This document shows, piece after piece, positions 55,126 through 64,000 of a stretch of DNA of 64,000 nucleotides. The stretch is from Erythrobacter sp. Alg231-14 (GTDB lineage: Bacteria > Pseudomonadota > Alphaproteobacteria > Sphingomonadales > Sphingomonadaceae). The stretch's first letter is position 1; every line of letters begins with the position of its first letter. The stretch spans positions 558,001 to 622,000 of the forward strand of contig NZ_LT702999.1 of assembly GCF_900149685.1 (NCBI RefSeq), read 5' to 3'. The position numbers were made by a program, and so were the translations under genes. The notes under the pieces were generated by a model. The model worked only from the letters and a program-made list of their open reading frames with translations, did no database searches and was not told the origin of the DNA.

Positions 55126-55524
55126 TCAGTCGGCATCAAAATTCAAAGCGGCTGAGTTTATACAATAGCGCATGCCACCATCTTCAGGTGGGCCATCGGG
55201 GAACACATGACCCAAATGACCGCCGCACGCAGAACACAAAACCTCCGTGCGGACCATGCCAAACGACACATCGCGTCGCTCCTCGACGGTTTCGTCCTGG
55301 GCCGGCTTTGTGAAGGCAGGCCATCCGCAACCGCTGTTGTATTTAGAATCGCTCGCGAACAGCACGGTGCCGCAACCCGCGCAAACATACTCGCCTTCGT
55401 CGTAATGCTTATCATACTGACCGGTGAAAGCGCGCTCTGTTCCCGCCTCGCGCAACACATGATATTGCTCCGGCGTCAATTTCTCGCGCCACTCAGTGTC
55501 GGTTTTGGTTTTTGGATCGCTCAT
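55126..55524 (-). CDS. msrB: Peptide-methionine (R)-S-oxide reductase
   Basis: MsrB reduces the R form of methionine sulfoxide. The 132-aa product has the zinc Cys pairs CAGCG and [14 protein letters not shown], and the catalytic [11 protein letters not shown] near the end. Start ATG 55524 has GAGGAG upstream (7 nt); the frame extends 42 bp further without such a site. It complements MsrA encoded at 39.7 kb. Confidence 0.95.
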   Translation of the reverse strand: MSDPKTKTDTEWREKLTPEQYHVLREAGTERAFTGQYDKHYDEGEYVCAGCGTVLFASDSKYNSGCGWPAFTKPAQDETVEERRDVSFGMVRTEVLCSACGGHLGHVFPDGPPEDGGMRYCINSAALNFDAD

Positions 55525-55660
55525 TCTTTTCTCCTCTGATCCATCTGCGCGTTTAAACACTGCCACAGATGCAACCGGGGTCAGGTTGGTGAACGATTAT
55601 ATCGGATTTAACGGCCGGCTTCACAAGTGACTGGAATTTCTCGCTCTCAAAGAAGCCCGT

Positions 55661-56332
55661 TTATCCGTCGACTTGAGCGTAGTGATCAGGGGGTTTGATA
55701 ACATCCATGCGTTCCGACAAGAGCGGCCGAAAACTGGGCCGGCTTTTGAATACCGCGTACCAGCCGCGCGTTTGTTCATGGCCCTGCCAATCGATACCGC
55801 CCAAATAATCGGCAACGCTAATCTGAGCGGCAGCCGCCAAATCGGCCATGCTCATCGTCGACCCAGCAAGCCAAGGTCGATTGTCGATCAACCAATCCAT
55901 GTAGTCCAAATGGCCATGAGCCATACGCATCGCTTCGCGCAAAGCGCGGCTATCAGGGGGCTGGCGTAGAACGATCCGCTTCTTCATCCGCTCCAACAAC
56001 AACGGCGCCGTTACATCGTTAAAGAAATTTTCGTCGAACAAAGCCGTCAATCGGCGGATTTCGGCGCGGTTTGTTGCCGTGCCATTGATCATTGGAGCGC
56101 GATCGACTGTCTCTTCGAGATATTCACCAATCGCCCGGCTGTCGGCCAAAGTTATGCCCTTACCCTCATTCACCAAAACCGGCGTTCGGCCCGCTGCGTT
56201 GAGGTTAAGAAAGTGATCGGACGCGGCCCACGGGTCTTCGCGCACCAAATCATAGGCGACGTTTTTTTCGCCCATAAGCAGGCGGATCTTGCGCGAAAAA
56301 GGGCAAAGAGGAAATTGGTAAAGCTGCCACAT
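55661..56332 (-). CDS. Glutathione S-transferase family protein
   Basis: The 223-aa product has a thioredoxin-like N-terminal domain with YQFPLCPFSRKIRLLM (Cys9; CPFS is typical of the beta/omega-like glutaredoxin-type GSTs), NAAGRTPVLVNE and LADSRAIGEYLEET. An all-helical C-terminal domain has HLDYMDWLI and STMSMADLAAAAQISVADYL. The frame extends to 56377, but the ATG at 56332 begins the domain directly. Substrate is unknown. Confidence 0.88.
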   Translation of the reverse strand: MWQLYQFPLCPFSRKIRLLMGEKNVAYDLVREDPWAASDHFLNLNAAGRTPVLVNEGKGITLADSRAIGEYLEETVDRAPMINGTATNRAEIRRLTALFDENFFNDVTAPLLLERMKKRIVLRQPPDSRALREAMRMAHGHLDYMDWLIDNRPWLAGSTMSMADLAAAAQISVADYLGGIDWQGHEQTRGWYAVFKSRPSFRPLLSERMDVIKPPDHYAQVDG

Positions 56333-56413
56333 GGTCCGGCCACCCATGCCCGAAGATGATGGGCGAATCCACTCCAATCCACCGCGTCACTGATCAGAAA
56401 TTGACACGCCTAG

Positions 56414-56863
56414 CTAAAGCCCAGCAGACTGCTTCATCAACAAGCACGCCGGCATCATGGATTGGGCCTGAGCACCCTTGTCGATCTGCTCCAATTCCTG
56501 CACTTCGCGTAGGATCATCGTTTGGACTTCGGTGCCGCTCATCCCTCGGTCTCGCATCAACGGGGAGAGCGATCTGACAAAGAATTCTCTGCCTCCATCC
56601 GCTTCGAGATCCGGATAGTTTGCCCCACGCGGATCGCCCTGGTTTTGCCAACGTGTGACCAGAGCAAACGCCACGCTGCAACGCATGCTGGCGGCTTGTT
56701 CGATCGGCAGTTGGTCCAAGGATGTGACCTTAGGTAAGGTCGCTTCGATGGAAGGAGCACCTGCGCCTGTCTGGGCACCAACATCGACATCTGCCGTCGC
56801 TTGCAAAAGGAACGGGGCCGCAAAGGCGGTAAACAATGAAACAGTCATGGTCACGCTATCCAT
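56414..56863 (-). CDS. Conserved hypothetical exported protein
   Basis: The 149-aa product has a hydrophobic N-terminus (TVSLFTAFAAPFLLQATA) likely to be a signal peptide, then a mostly helical soluble part with two Cys residues (SMRCSVAF, MMPACLLM). I do not recognise a family. A second ATG 15 bp in is a possible start. It lies upstream of the GST on the same strand, 81 bp apart. The composition is normal for the neighbourhood. Confidence 0.6.
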   Translation of the reverse strand: MDSVTMTVSLFTAFAAPFLLQATADVDVGAQTGAGAPSIEATLPKVTSLDQLPIEQAASMRCSVAFALVTRWQNQGDPRGANYPDLEADGGREFFVRSLSPLMRDRGMSGTEVQTMILREVQELEQIDKGAQAQSMMPACLLMKQSAGL

Positions 56864-57017
56864 CGTGATGGATGAACGGCCCGTGACGCGATCGCCTGTT
56901 CCAAGTCAGAATATTGGGAAATGGGACCGCACGCACAAACTGGTTGTGGTCCGCTGGTCGCGTCACTACTTCGATATCTGCAAATTGATATGCAATCCAG
57001 AGAGAGGAAATGTGCCA

Positions 57018-57410
57018 ATGCTCAACCATGTAATGATTGGTTCCAACGACATCGAACGGTCAAAGACCTTCTACTCCGCCGTGCTCGGCGTGCTTGGGGC
57101 AAGCGAACCCTTCGTCAATGTGAACGACACCGGACATACACGCCTATTCTACAGCCACGATGGTAGCACGTTTTCGATCAGCGAACCGATCAACGGCGAA
57201 AAGGCCAACTGCGCCAACGGTTTTACCATCGGTTTCAAATGTTCATCGCTTGAGCAAGTCACCGAACTGCACGATGTGGCCGTCGCCAATGGCGGCACCA
57301 GCATCGAAGACCCTCCCGGCCCGCGCAGCGGTTCGATGGGCACTATGAACCTTTGCTATTTCCTCGATCCCGATGGCCACAAAATGTGCGGCATCCATAT
57401 GGCGGGCTAA
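57018..57410 (+). CDS. VOC-family (glyoxalase/bleomycin resistance) protein
   Basis: The 130-aa product has a single vicinal oxygen chelate fold. It starts MLNHVMIGSNDIERSKTFY, with a central FTIGFKCSSLEQVTELHDVA and a terminal YFLDPDGHKMCGIHM carrying likely metal or substrate residues. His4 and the terminal H/E region match metal sites of VOC proteins in part. The ATG at 57018 has AGAGAGGAAA upstream; longer frames lack a good site. Substrate is unknown. It converges on metW. Confidence 0.87.
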   Translation: MLNHVMIGSNDIERSKTFYSAVLGVLGASEPFVNVNDTGHTRLFYSHDGSTFSISEPINGEKANCANGFTIGFKCSSLEQVTELHDVAVANGGTSIEDPPGPRSGSMGTMNLCYFLDPDGHKMCGIHMAG

Positions 57411-57435
57411 ATCGAAATTGGTTTTGAGTTGGGCC

Positions 57436-58041
57436 TCAACGGCTCAACTCAAACACCGCAAATTCGGCGCGCCAATTTGCTCCAAACGGAGAAATGGCGC
57501 GTTCGTCGGCAAAGAACCAAGAGCGCTCAATTTGGGCGCTCTTGTCTTTTGCAAGATCACGAAAATCATCAACTGTCACATGGTGGATGTTGTCTGTCTC
57601 GTACCAGCTTACAGGCAATGCGCGCGTCACCGGCATTTTCCCCCCAAACATCAACGCGGCGCGGGTCCGCCAATGCGCAAAGTTGGGGAAGGAAACAAAC
57701 GCGCGGCGGCCCACGCGCAACAATTCATCCAGCATAAGGTCCGGACGCGCTGCGGTTTGCAGGGTCTGGCTAAGAATAGCGTAGTCGAACGCCTTGTCAG
57801 GGTAATTGGCAAGATCTGTGTTTGCATCACCCTGCACCACCGAAAGGCCACGCGCGACACTCCGCCCCACGAGCACCGGATCGAGTTCAAGGCCGCGCGC
57901 ATCGCAGCCCTTCTCGGACTCCAACGCGCCCATCAAATCTCCATCGCCGCATCCAATATCCAGAACCCGGCTACCCGCACCGACATGTTCGGCGATGGCC
58001 GCTAGATCGGGGCGAAGACTGCTTGTTGAAAATTGGCTCAT
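57436..58041 (-). CDS. metW: Methionine biosynthesis protein MetW
   Basis: MetW pairs with MetX in homoserine acetylation and is itself a methyltransferase-fold protein. The 201-aa product has [22 protein letters not shown]-like [23 protein letters not shown] [12 protein letters not shown] and [21 protein letters not shown], all family hallmarks. Its ATG overlaps the metX stop by 4 nt (ATGA), and the pair is conserved in proteobacteria. Confidence 0.94.
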   Translation of the reverse strand: MSQFSTSSLRPDLAAIAEHVGAGSRVLDIGCGDGDLMGALESEKGCDARGLELDPVLVGRSVARGLSVVQGDANTDLANYPDKAFDYAILSQTLQTAARPDLMLDELLRVGRRAFVSFPNFAHWRTRAALMFGGKMPVTRALPVSWYETDNIHHVTVDDFRDLAKDKSAQIERSWFFADERAISPFGANWRAEFAVFELSR

Positions 58042-59150
58042 TCGACAAATCCCCGCACCACCCGATCAAGCTCATCATGCTCCAGCAAGAAGCTGTCGTG
58101 TCCATTCGGTGCGCTCAATTCGACAAAGCTAACCTTTGCACCCGCGGCGTTGAGCGCGTGGACAATATGGCGGCTTTCTGCGGTGGGGTAGAGCCAATCG
58201 GTGTCAAAGCTGACCAGACAAAACCGTGCCGATGCCCCGGCAAAAGCATCGGCCAATTTGCCGCCATGCTCTTCTGCCAGATCGAAATAGTCCATCGCCC
58301 GCGTGATGTAGAGATATGAATTGGCATCGAACCTTTGGGTGAAACCGCTGCCTTGATAGCGAAGGTAACTTTCGACCTGAAAATCGGCGTCAAACCCAAA
58401 ACTCTTTGAAGAACGATCCTGCAATCGGCGGCCAAACTTCGCGGTTAGACCCTCTTCGGAGAGATAGGTGATATGCGCAGCCATGCGCGCAACGGCCAAG
58501 CCGTTGTCGGGCGATGCCCCCGTCGCATAATAATTACCATTGGCCCAAGCTGGATCGGCCATAATCGCTTGCCGGCCGACTTCGTGAAAGGCGATATTTT
58601 GTGCAGAATGCCGTGCGGTCGATGCAATCACCAAAACCCGCGCGGCGCGATCGGGCCAATTCGCGGCAAGGCTCAATGCCTGCATCCCGCCCATCGATCC
58701 CCCGACGACAGTGTGCAGTTGCTCAATGCCCAATCCATCCAGCAGGCCGACCAAGCCGCGCACCATATCACGCACCGTGATGACCGGAAAACGCATCCCA
58801 TGCGGCGCGCCATCCTGCGCCTGACTGGCGGGTCCGCTAGATCCCATGCAACTGCCGATCACATTGGCGCAAATGACATGCAACCGATCGGTGTCGATTG
58901 GCTTGCCCGGCCCAACCATCCGTTCCCACCACCCAGGCTTGCCAGTAATCGGATGGTCACTAGCGACATATTGATCGCCCGTTAGCGCGTGGCAGATGAG
59001 GACAGCATTCGATTTGTCTGCGGCCAACTCACCATAGGTTTCGTAGGCAATTTGGGCCGGGTTCAACGCTTGCCCACTATCCAACGGCAATGGTTCGGGC
59101 AAAACATAGGTGGCGGAAATGTGCGGCAAAAGATTGTGATTCCAACGCAA
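58038..59150 (-). CDS. metX: Homoserine O-acetyltransferase MetX
   Basis: MetX acetylates homoserine in methionine synthesis (some homologues are succinyl- or serine-specific). The alpha/beta-hydrolase product (about 370 aa) has [40 protein letters not shown] with the nucleophile Ser, [11 protein letters not shown] and a terminal [13 protein letters not shown] with the catalytic His. The frame is open to 59426, which would run into hisC on the other strand, and has no ATG in the right place. Start codons TTG at 59150 or 59129 fit the family length, so the start is uncertain. Confidence 0.9.
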   Translation of the reverse strand: MRWNHNLLPHISATYVLPEPLPLDSGQALNPAQIAYETYGELAADKSNAVLICHALTGDQYVASDHPITGKPGWWERMVGPGKPIDTDRLHVICANVIGSCMGSSGPASQAQDGAPHGMRFPVITVRDMVRGLVGLLDGLGIEQLHTVVGGSMGGMQALSLAANWPDRAARVLVIASTARHSAQNIAFHEVGRQAIMADPAWANGNYYATGASPDNGLAVARMAAHITYLSEEGLTAKFGRRLQDRSSKSFGFDADFQVESYLRYQGSGFTQRFDANSYLYITRAMDYFDLAEEHGGKLADAFAGASARFCLVSFDTDWLYPTAESRHIVHALNAAGAKVSFVELSAPNGHDSFLLEHDELDRVVRGFVE

Positions 59151-59255
59151 GCCCCCGCCCGGACAAACCCAGCGTAGGCAAAAAACAACAGATTCATCCC
59201 TTAACCGCTGCCCACACGCTTGTCGAAGGGACGTTTTTCTTTCAAGCGACTTGGC

Positions 59256-60371
59256 ATGACACGCGCACCCGTTCCAAAACCATATATCTTGGGCATTCAC
59301 GCCTATGTCCCCGGCAAAGCAACCGGCGAGGATGGCCGTGCGTTGATCAAATTGTCCGCGAATGAAAATCCTTTGGGCACAAGTGCGGCGGCCTTGGACT
59401 CCCTCATCTCTGCTCGCGAAGCTCACGACAACGGTGCTGCTGCATACCCGGACCCTGATTCAAAAGCGCTGCGATCCGCCCTAGCGAAATTGCACGGTTT
59501 GGATGTGGACCGGATCGTTTGCGGTACGGGGTCGGATGAGTTGCTAAACTTGGCGGCACAAGGATTTGCCGGATCGGGCGACGAAGTGCTGTTCAGCCGC
59601 AACAGCTTTGCAGTTTATGATATTGCCGCGCGGCGGTGCGGAGCCATCCCAATCGAGGCCGACGACACCGATTTCACCGCTGATGTCGATTCCATTTTGG
59701 CCGCAGTAACGGAGCGCACACGGGTGGTCTTCCTAGCCAACCCCAACAATCCGACGGGCACATGGATTTCACCCGATGCCGTCAACCGACTGCATGCCAG
59801 TTTGCGCGACGATATCCTTTTGGTGATCGACGAAGCGTACGGCGAATATTGCGACCCGGCCAATCAACGTGTCGGTTTCGATCTGGCAAATGCCCACGAT
59901 AATGTGCTGGTCACACGCACGTTCTCAAAGATCTATGGACTGGCGGCAGAGCGAGTGGGTTGGGCAACGGGTGCGCCCGGTTTGATCGATGTGCTCAACC
60001 GTATCCGCGGCCCGTTCAACGTCACCGCCAGTGGACAGCGCGCCGCGCTTACCGCTTTGGGGGATCAAGATTTTGTCGCTGCCAGTCGTGCCCACAATAC
60101 GGCGGAGCGCGCTCGATTTGTTGAAGCCCTATCAGCGTTAGGCAATCACGGCCTGTCCTGCGTTCCAAGCGAAGCCAATTTTGTTTTGGTCCGGTTCGAT
60201 GGAGATGTCAGCGCGGCAAGCGCGCTCTCCGCGTTGGCGGAGGCGGGATACGCCGTTCGTCATCTGCAGGTGGACGATCTGGCCAATTGTTTGCGCATCA
60301 CAATCGGCAAGGCGGACGATATGGCGCGTGTCACAGCCACGCTGCGGCAATTGTGCGGAGAGACTGAATGA
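59256..60371 (+). CDS. hisC: Histidinol-phosphate aminotransferase
   Basis: HisC is a PLP-dependent aminotransferase for histidine synthesis; in alphaproteobacteria it can also transaminate aromatic amino acids. The 371-aa product has [53 protein letters not shown] and the PLP-lysine region [19 protein letters not shown] 59256 is preferred over the TTG at 59220. It overlaps the tyrA start by 4 nt (ATGA), so the pair is coupled, consistent with a role in tyrosine or phenylalanine synthesis. Confidence 0.93.
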   Translation: MTRAPVPKPYILGIHAYVPGKATGEDGRALIKLSANENPLGTSAAALDSLISAREAHDNGAAAYPDPDSKALRSALAKLHGLDVDRIVCGTGSDELLNLAAQGFAGSGDEVLFSRNSFAVYDIAARRCGAIPIEADDTDFTADVDSILAAVTERTRVVFLANPNNPTGTWISPDAVNRLHASLRDDILLVIDEAYGEYCDPANQRVGFDLANAHDNVLVTRTFSKIYGLAAERVGWATGAPGLIDVLNRIRGPFNVTASGQRAALTALGDQDFVAASRAHNTAERARFVEALSALGNHGLSCVPSEANFVLVRFDGDVSAASALSALAEAGYAVRHLQVDDLANCLRITIGKADDMARVTATLRQLCGETE

Positions 60372-61276
60372 GCATCCAAAATGTCGCAATCATCGGATTG
60401 GGCCTGTTGGGCGGTTCAATCGGATTGGCGGTGCGCGAACACGCCCCCGATGTCACCACGTGCGGTTTCGACCGTGACGCTGGCGTTCGTGCCGCGGCGC
60501 GTGATCGCGGTTTGGTTGGCACGGTATGCGACAACGCGGCCGATGCGGTTCGAGACGCCGATCTAATCATTTTGTGTGTACCAGTCGGCGCCATGGAACA
60601 GGCCGCGAGCGACCTATCCCAACACATTCGCCCCAACGCGATTGTGTCAGACGTGGGCTCTTCCAAACAAAGCGTTGCAGAGGCTCTGAGCCGCGCTTTG
60701 CCCGACCATACAATTATCCCAGCACACCCGGTCGCGGGGACCGAGCAAAGCGGGCCAGATGCTGGCTTTTCATCGCTCTTTTCCAACCGTTGGTGCATTT
60801 TGACTCCGGCAGACGGCGCCGAAAAAGGCGCGGTCCAATCTCTGAGTGATTTTTGGACCAAGCTGGGTGCGAACGTAGAATTGATGGATGCCGCGCATCA
60901 TGACCTCGTCCTAGCCGTGACAAGCCACATTCCGCATCTAATCGCCTTTACCATCGTGGGAACGGCGAGCGATTTAGAAGAGGTGACCCGAAGCGAAGTC
61001 ATCAAATATTCCGCTGGTGGTTTCCGCGATTTCACCCGCATCGCCGCATCCGATCCAGTCATGTGGCGCGACGTATTCTTGAACAACAAAGGTGCCGTCC
61101 TCGAAATGCTCGGTCGGTTCAGCGAGGATCTCACCGCGCTGCAACGAGCCATTCGTTCTGGCGATGGAGAGACATTGCACGATCTCTTCAGCAGAACCCG
61201 CGCCATTCGCCGTCAAGTTATCGAACAAGGGCAGGATGATGAACGTCCTGATTTCGGGCGCGAGGATCACACCTAA
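60368..61276 (+). CDS. tyrA: Prephenate/arogenate dehydrogenase
   Basis: The enzyme makes 4-hydroxyphenylpyruvate or tyrosine from prephenate or arogenate. The 302-aa product has an NAD(P)-binding start ([17 protein letters not shown]), [35 protein letters not shown] and a helical dimer domain with [17 protein letters not shown]. No ACT domain is present. Whether it prefers prephenate or arogenate cannot be told. It overlaps hisC and converges on plsC. Confidence 0.92.
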   Translation: MSIQNVAIIGLGLLGGSIGLAVREHAPDVTTCGFDRDAGVRAAARDRGLVGTVCDNAADAVRDADLIILCVPVGAMEQAASDLSQHIRPNAIVSDVGSSKQSVAEALSRALPDHTIIPAHPVAGTEQSGPDAGFSSLFSNRWCILTPADGAEKGAVQSLSDFWTKLGANVELMDAAHHDLVLAVTSHIPHLIAFTIVGTASDLEEVTRSEVIKYSAGGFRDFTRIAASDPVMWRDVFLNNKGAVLEMLGRFSEDLTALQRAIRSGDGETLHDLFSRTRAIRRQVIEQGQDDERPDFGREDHT

Positions 61277-61339
61277 CTTGCGGTCACAACAGCGCCATAC
61301 GGAATTTCCGTCCGGCGCCAAGGAATAGAATGTGTTGGG

Positions 61340-62077
61340 TTAGGCGTTGGCCGGCGCGTCGTCGGCTGAGAAACCTGCATCGGTGTTCAGCGCGTTGATC
61401 GCGCCATGCACGCGACGTTCAACCTCTGCTCGCGGCAACCCAGCGGGAATCGGCTCACCAACCCGGTACGTGATCACGCCCGGCTTTTTGATCAATCCGT
61501 GATAGGTTGGGCCGCTGTTCACCGCGATCGGAACAACCGGCAGACGCAGCAATTTATAGATCCCTGCAAACCCCGATTGCAATTGTGGTTCATCACCGTG
61601 TTCGACCCGTGTCCCTTCAGGGAATATAACCAAAGGGCGGCCTTCATCCACGCGTTCACGCGCGGTTGCAATCATTTCGCGTAGCGCCCGTGCGCCCTTG
61701 TCTCGCGCCACAGGAATCAGACCATAAACCCGCGCCGACATTCCCCAGCCAGGGATTAGGAAAAGCTCTCGTTTTGCGAAGACTGTTGGAAAACTGAAAA
61801 GGCGCGGCATGTCTATCGCTTCGAAGAAACTCTCATGCTTGACCGCGATGAGGACGGGCTCATCCGGGATGACGCCTTCCTGCACGATTTCGATGCCCAA
61901 GATGGATTGCACGCACCACACATGCCACGCTCCCCATAGGGCGACGACCTTCTTCAACTGTTCGCGTCCGAACGGAATCGCCAAGACTGACGCCACGACC
62001 AAGAGCGCACTGAACCCGTAAAATACCGGATAGAAAGCAAGGCTACGCAGGAGTGCCAAGGGGATCACAAACCTCAA
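61340..62077 (-). CDS. plsC: 1-acyl-sn-glycerol-3-phosphate acyltransferase
   Basis: PlsC makes phosphatidic acid at the membrane. The 245-aa product has two N-terminal hydrophobic segments, the motif VKHESFFEAID (HX4E form), KRELFLIPGWGMSAR, and FPEGTRVEHGD, then PVVPIAVNSGPTYHG. It is the last gene of the ftsE-ftsX-ydcF-plsC run, overlapping ydcF by 4 nt. Confidence 0.92.
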   Translation of the reverse strand: MRFVIPLALLRSLAFYPVFYGFSALLVVASVLAIPFGREQLKKVVALWGAWHVWCVQSILGIEIVQEGVIPDEPVLIAVKHESFFEAIDMPRLFSFPTVFAKRELFLIPGWGMSARVYGLIPVARDKGARALREMIATARERVDEGRPLVIFPEGTRVEHGDEPQLQSGFAGIYKLLRLPVVPIAVNSGPTYHGLIKKPGVITYRVGEPIPAGLPRAEVERRVHGAINALNTDAGFSADDAPANA

Positions 62078-62628
62078 AAACCGAACAAGCCGGCCACCGA
62101 ACTGGCGATCAACTTATGATATTCAAGGAACAGGCTGGGCAGGCTAGGTTCCGATGGAACGGCATCGCGAACCACCATCACTGAAGGCGGCAGCGTCCGA
62201 TCAAGTTCTCCCGCCGCGCGGCGCATATGCCAATCGGTGGTTACTAGGCGCAGCGATTGGACCCCGTTTTCCTCAACCCATTCTGCGGTTTCTGTTGCGT
62301 TCCCACGCGTGTCCACCGCCACAAAACCAAGCGTCACACAGCAATCCATGCGCGCTTGATCCACTTCGAATTCGATAGCGAATTCAACCGGCGTCACCTC
62401 GGGATCGACGCCGGTGACCAACATTTTCGAAGCAAAACCTTGATCCAGCACGACCAAACCTTGCGCGATCCGCCCGGCCCCGCCGGTTGGAACAATCACC
62501 GCATCCGTGCGCGTATCTCCGGCAGGTTGTGGCAGGCTGACCGTGAACCACAAGAATCCCAGCGCCCAAACCAAAACAGCCCCGGACAGGATATTGCGTA
62601 GAATCGGTTTTGGGGCGGGGTTGGGCAT
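62074..62628 (-). CDS. YdcF/DUF218-family protein
   Basis: The 184-aa product has one N-terminal membrane anchor (about 13-33) and a DUF218 (SanA/YdcF-like) domain. The domain has VIVPTGGAGRIAQGLVVLD, LVTGVDPEV, RGNATETAEWVEENGVQSLRLVTTDWHMRRA split over the core, and a terminal EYHKLIASSVAGLFG. The periplasmic domain may act on an envelope intermediate; the activity is not established. It lies 4 bp after ftsX. Confidence 0.85.
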   Translation of the reverse strand: MPNPAPKPILRNILSGAVLVWALGFLWFTVSLPQPAGDTRTDAVIVPTGGAGRIAQGLVVLDQGFASKMLVTGVDPEVTPVEFAIEFEVDQARMDCCVTLGFVAVDTRGNATETAEWVEENGVQSLRLVTTDWHMRRAAGELDRTLPPSVMVVRDAVPSEPSLPSLFLEYHKLIASSVAGLFGF

Positions 62629-62632
62629 CGTC

Positions 62633-63574
62633 TTACAACATCGACCTTAGGGCAAAACCGATGGTTATACGCCCTGTTATGAGCGCAAGCAGAACACCGG
62701 CCAATGGAATACAAGCAATGATCAACCAATCGATCCAGCCCAAGCCACCGCCGCCGATCATACCGCTATCCAAGGCAGCGAACTGTTGGCCCAACAACCA
62801 AACCGCGCCCAATCCCAACACCAAACCAACAATCGCGCCAAACGCCGCATCACGCAGGACAGAGCGTTGGAAAATCTTGGTGACTTGCGCGTCGGTTCCG
62901 CCGAGCAGGTGAATGATCTCAACCGTGTCTGAGTGGTTGAAAAATGCGCTTCTGGCGGCCAACCAGACTGCCGCCGCAGTCGCAAAAGCGACCAAACCAA
63001 TCAACGCCAGCGCAAGATATTGCATCGCAGCCAGAGCATCATAAACAGGCTTGAGCCAGGTGGATTGGGCATCGATCCGCGCGGCCCCGCCCAACTGATC
63101 GAGTGCGTCATCCAAGGCGCCCTGCAATTGCGCAATTTCGGCTGAGCTCGCCTGACGGGTGAGTTCTACGTCTATCAAAGCCGGAATTGGTACGTCTTCA
63201 CTCGCCGCACTGCTGCCCAACCAAGGCTCCAACAATTCGGCCAATTCCGCCTCTGGAACGATACGAACAGACGTAACCAAAGGGTGGCTGCTAAGAGCGT
63301 TCGCGGCTGCGGTTGCTTGCGCGTTGCGCGATTGCGGGTCTGCCTCAACGATCTGAACAGTCACGGCATCGGACAAATCGGCGCGCGCATTATCGGCAAG
63401 ATTGCGCAGCGAAAGACCACCGGCGGCAGCGATTACGACCAGTGCGATCAATATTGCGATGACCCACGGGATTGGCCCGCCGAACCTCGTCTGAGGCAAC
63501 AGGCGCGCGCTGGCGCTGCCTTTCATTGACGGAGCGTTCGGCACCCGTTCCTCTGATGCTGGCGACGCGGTCAT
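62633..63574 (-). CDS. ftsX: Cell division protein FtsX
   Basis: FtsX is the permease partner of FtsE; the complex acts at the divisome to control peptidoglycan hydrolases. The 313-aa product has four helices, the first near 35-58, then a large periplasmic loop (about 60-180). The last three carry the FtsX hallmarks AVWLAARSAFFNHSDTVEI and HLLGGTDAQVTKIFQRSVLRDAAFG. The start overlaps the ftsE stop by 4 nt (ATGA). Confidence 0.9.
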   Translation of the reverse strand: MTASPASEERVPNAPSMKGSASARLLPQTRFGGPIPWVIAILIALVVIAAAGGLSLRNLADNARADLSDAVTVQIVEADPQSRNAQATAAANALSSHPLVTSVRIVPEAELAELLEPWLGSSAASEDVPIPALIDVELTRQASSAEIAQLQGALDDALDQLGGAARIDAQSTWLKPVYDALAAMQYLALALIGLVAFATAAAVWLAARSAFFNHSDTVEIIHLLGGTDAQVTKIFQRSVLRDAAFGAIVGLVLGLGAVWLLGQQFAALDSGMIGGGGLGWIDWLIIACIPLAGVLLALITGRITIGFALRSML

Positions 63575-64000
63575 TTACCAGGCGCCTTGGGCTTGTTCTT
63601 TGATTTTCTCGCAACCGCGCTGTTACCCGATGGTTGCGGCGGATAGCGCAGAGCACCGGTCGGATCGGACAATCGCCCCTTCTGCAATCGCATAATCAAC
63701 GAATCGGGCACTTTCTTTAGAAGGTGCACATCGTGGGTTGCGACGATAACCGTCGTACCAACGCGATTGTTAAGCGCTTCAAACAAGCGCAGCAGCTTGA
63801 GAGCCATATCAGGATCGACATTGCCCGTCGGCTCATCCGCGATCAACATTTGCGGGCGCGCAATCACGGCGCGTGCGATCGCAACGCGTTGCTGTTCCCC
63901 ACCTGATAATGTCGCAGGGATCGCCTGAGCGCGATGCGACAATCCGACCCATTCGAGCATATCAGAAACCGATTTCAGCACTTTGGCCTCATCCGTGCCG
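63571..64000 (-). CDS. ftsE: Cell division ATP-binding protein FtsE (5' end outside window)
   Basis: Only the C-terminal part (about 143 residues) lies in the window; the frame is open to the last base. It shows the ABC signature ATLSGGEQQRVAIARA, the Walker B LIADEPTGNVDPDMA and the H-loop VATHDVHLL. The C-terminal tail is basic and Pro-rich, longer than in E. coli FtsE. It is coupled to ftsX by a 4-nt overlap. Confidence 0.93.
   Translation of the reverse strand, partial: GTDEAKVLKSVSDMLEWVGLSHRAQAIPATLSGGEQQRVAIARAVIARPQMLIADEPTGNVDPDMALKLLRLFEALNNRVGTTVIVATHDVHLLKKVPDSLIMRLQKGRLSDPTGALRYPPQPSGNSAVARKSKNKPKAPGK

Noticed and set aside
59151..59255. Possible SAM-II-type riboswitch ahead of metX
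   Set aside because: The conserved pseudoknot elements were not seen in the 105 bp between the metX and hisC starts.

Overview
This window looks like chromosomal core sequence from an alphaproteobacterium of the order Sphingomonadales, most likely an Erythrobacter-like member of the Erythrobacteraceae. That placement is an inference from gene content. Mitochondrial-type accessory proteins are present (an NDUFA12-like complex I subunit and an SDHAF4/DUF1674 protein), along with the DUF2155, DUF192 and PHA-system small proteins usual in sphingomonads. There is also an Oar-like TonB-dependent receptor, a secreted protein with the VPAPG variant of the PEP-CTERM tail, and moderately high G+C by eye. 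I see no prophage, insertion sequence, CRISPR array or rRNA. The window is dense and mostly housekeeping.

Layout. 1-3.8 kb: the end of a membrane protein, a small zinc-ribbon-like protein, nusG and secE on the minus strand, an AGCS sodium:amino-acid symporter, and tRNA-Trp(CCA). 3.9-6.9 kb: aat converges on a four-gene minus-strand operon, recX-DUF192-NDUFA12-DUF2155. 7-12.9 kb: a stand-alone fatty acyl-AMP ligase, a DUF389 membrane protein, and a divergent telA/xpaC-like/PHA-protein operon behind a good sigma70-type promoter. 12.9-15.6 kb: GDP-mannose supply (mannose-1-phosphate guanylyltransferase and mannose-6-phosphate isomerase) and a TonB protein. 15.7-22.4 kb: a MASE1-PAS hybrid histidine kinase with its own receiver and Hpt domains, and the Oar-like receptor. 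22.8-31.9 kb: a 2OG-Fe(II) oxygenase, a nucleoside transporter, a YhhQ-like queuosine-precursor transporter, gamma-glutamyltransferase, a large exported BNR-repeat protein and a PepSY protein. 32-39.5 kb: 2,4-dienoyl-CoA reductase, tRNA-Lys(TTT), a TPR lipoprotein, a PEP-CTERM protein behind a sigma54-type promoter, folK, N-carbamoylputrescine amidase and an exported methyltransferase. 39.6-48.7 kb: msrA, a possible hotdog protein, rsmB, the SDHAF4 protein, a cytochrome P450, ferrochelatase, an orphan molybdenum hydroxylase large subunit and the Mrp Fe-S carrier. 48.8-57.4 kb: hflK-hflC-HtrA protease, PBP1A, msrB, a GST, a small exported protein and a VOC protein. 57.4-64 kb: metX-metW, hisC-tyrA, and the ftsE-ftsX-ydcF-plsC operon, with ftsE cut by the window edge.

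How genes work together. HflK, HflC and the HtrA protease form an envelope quality-control block next to PBP1A. MsrA and MsrB repair the two diastereomers of methionine sulfoxide. MetX-MetW and HisC-TyrA are amino-acid biosynthesis pairs joined by 4-nt overlaps. FtsE-FtsX (division), YdcF and PlsC (phospholipid synthesis) make an envelope operon.

The least ordinary signals are: (1) a textbook -24/-12 sigma54 promoter in front of the PEP-CTERM gene; (2) a four-cysteine insertion in the catalytic region of the hybrid kinase; (3) a molybdenum hydroxylase large subunit without its iron-sulfur partner, co-transcribed with an Fe-S carrier; (4) a pair of 8-bp repeats one helical turn apart upstream of the TonB-dependent receptor; and (5) a decayed or frameshifted reading frame next to tRNA-Lys. 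I found no clear sign of a wholly new system.
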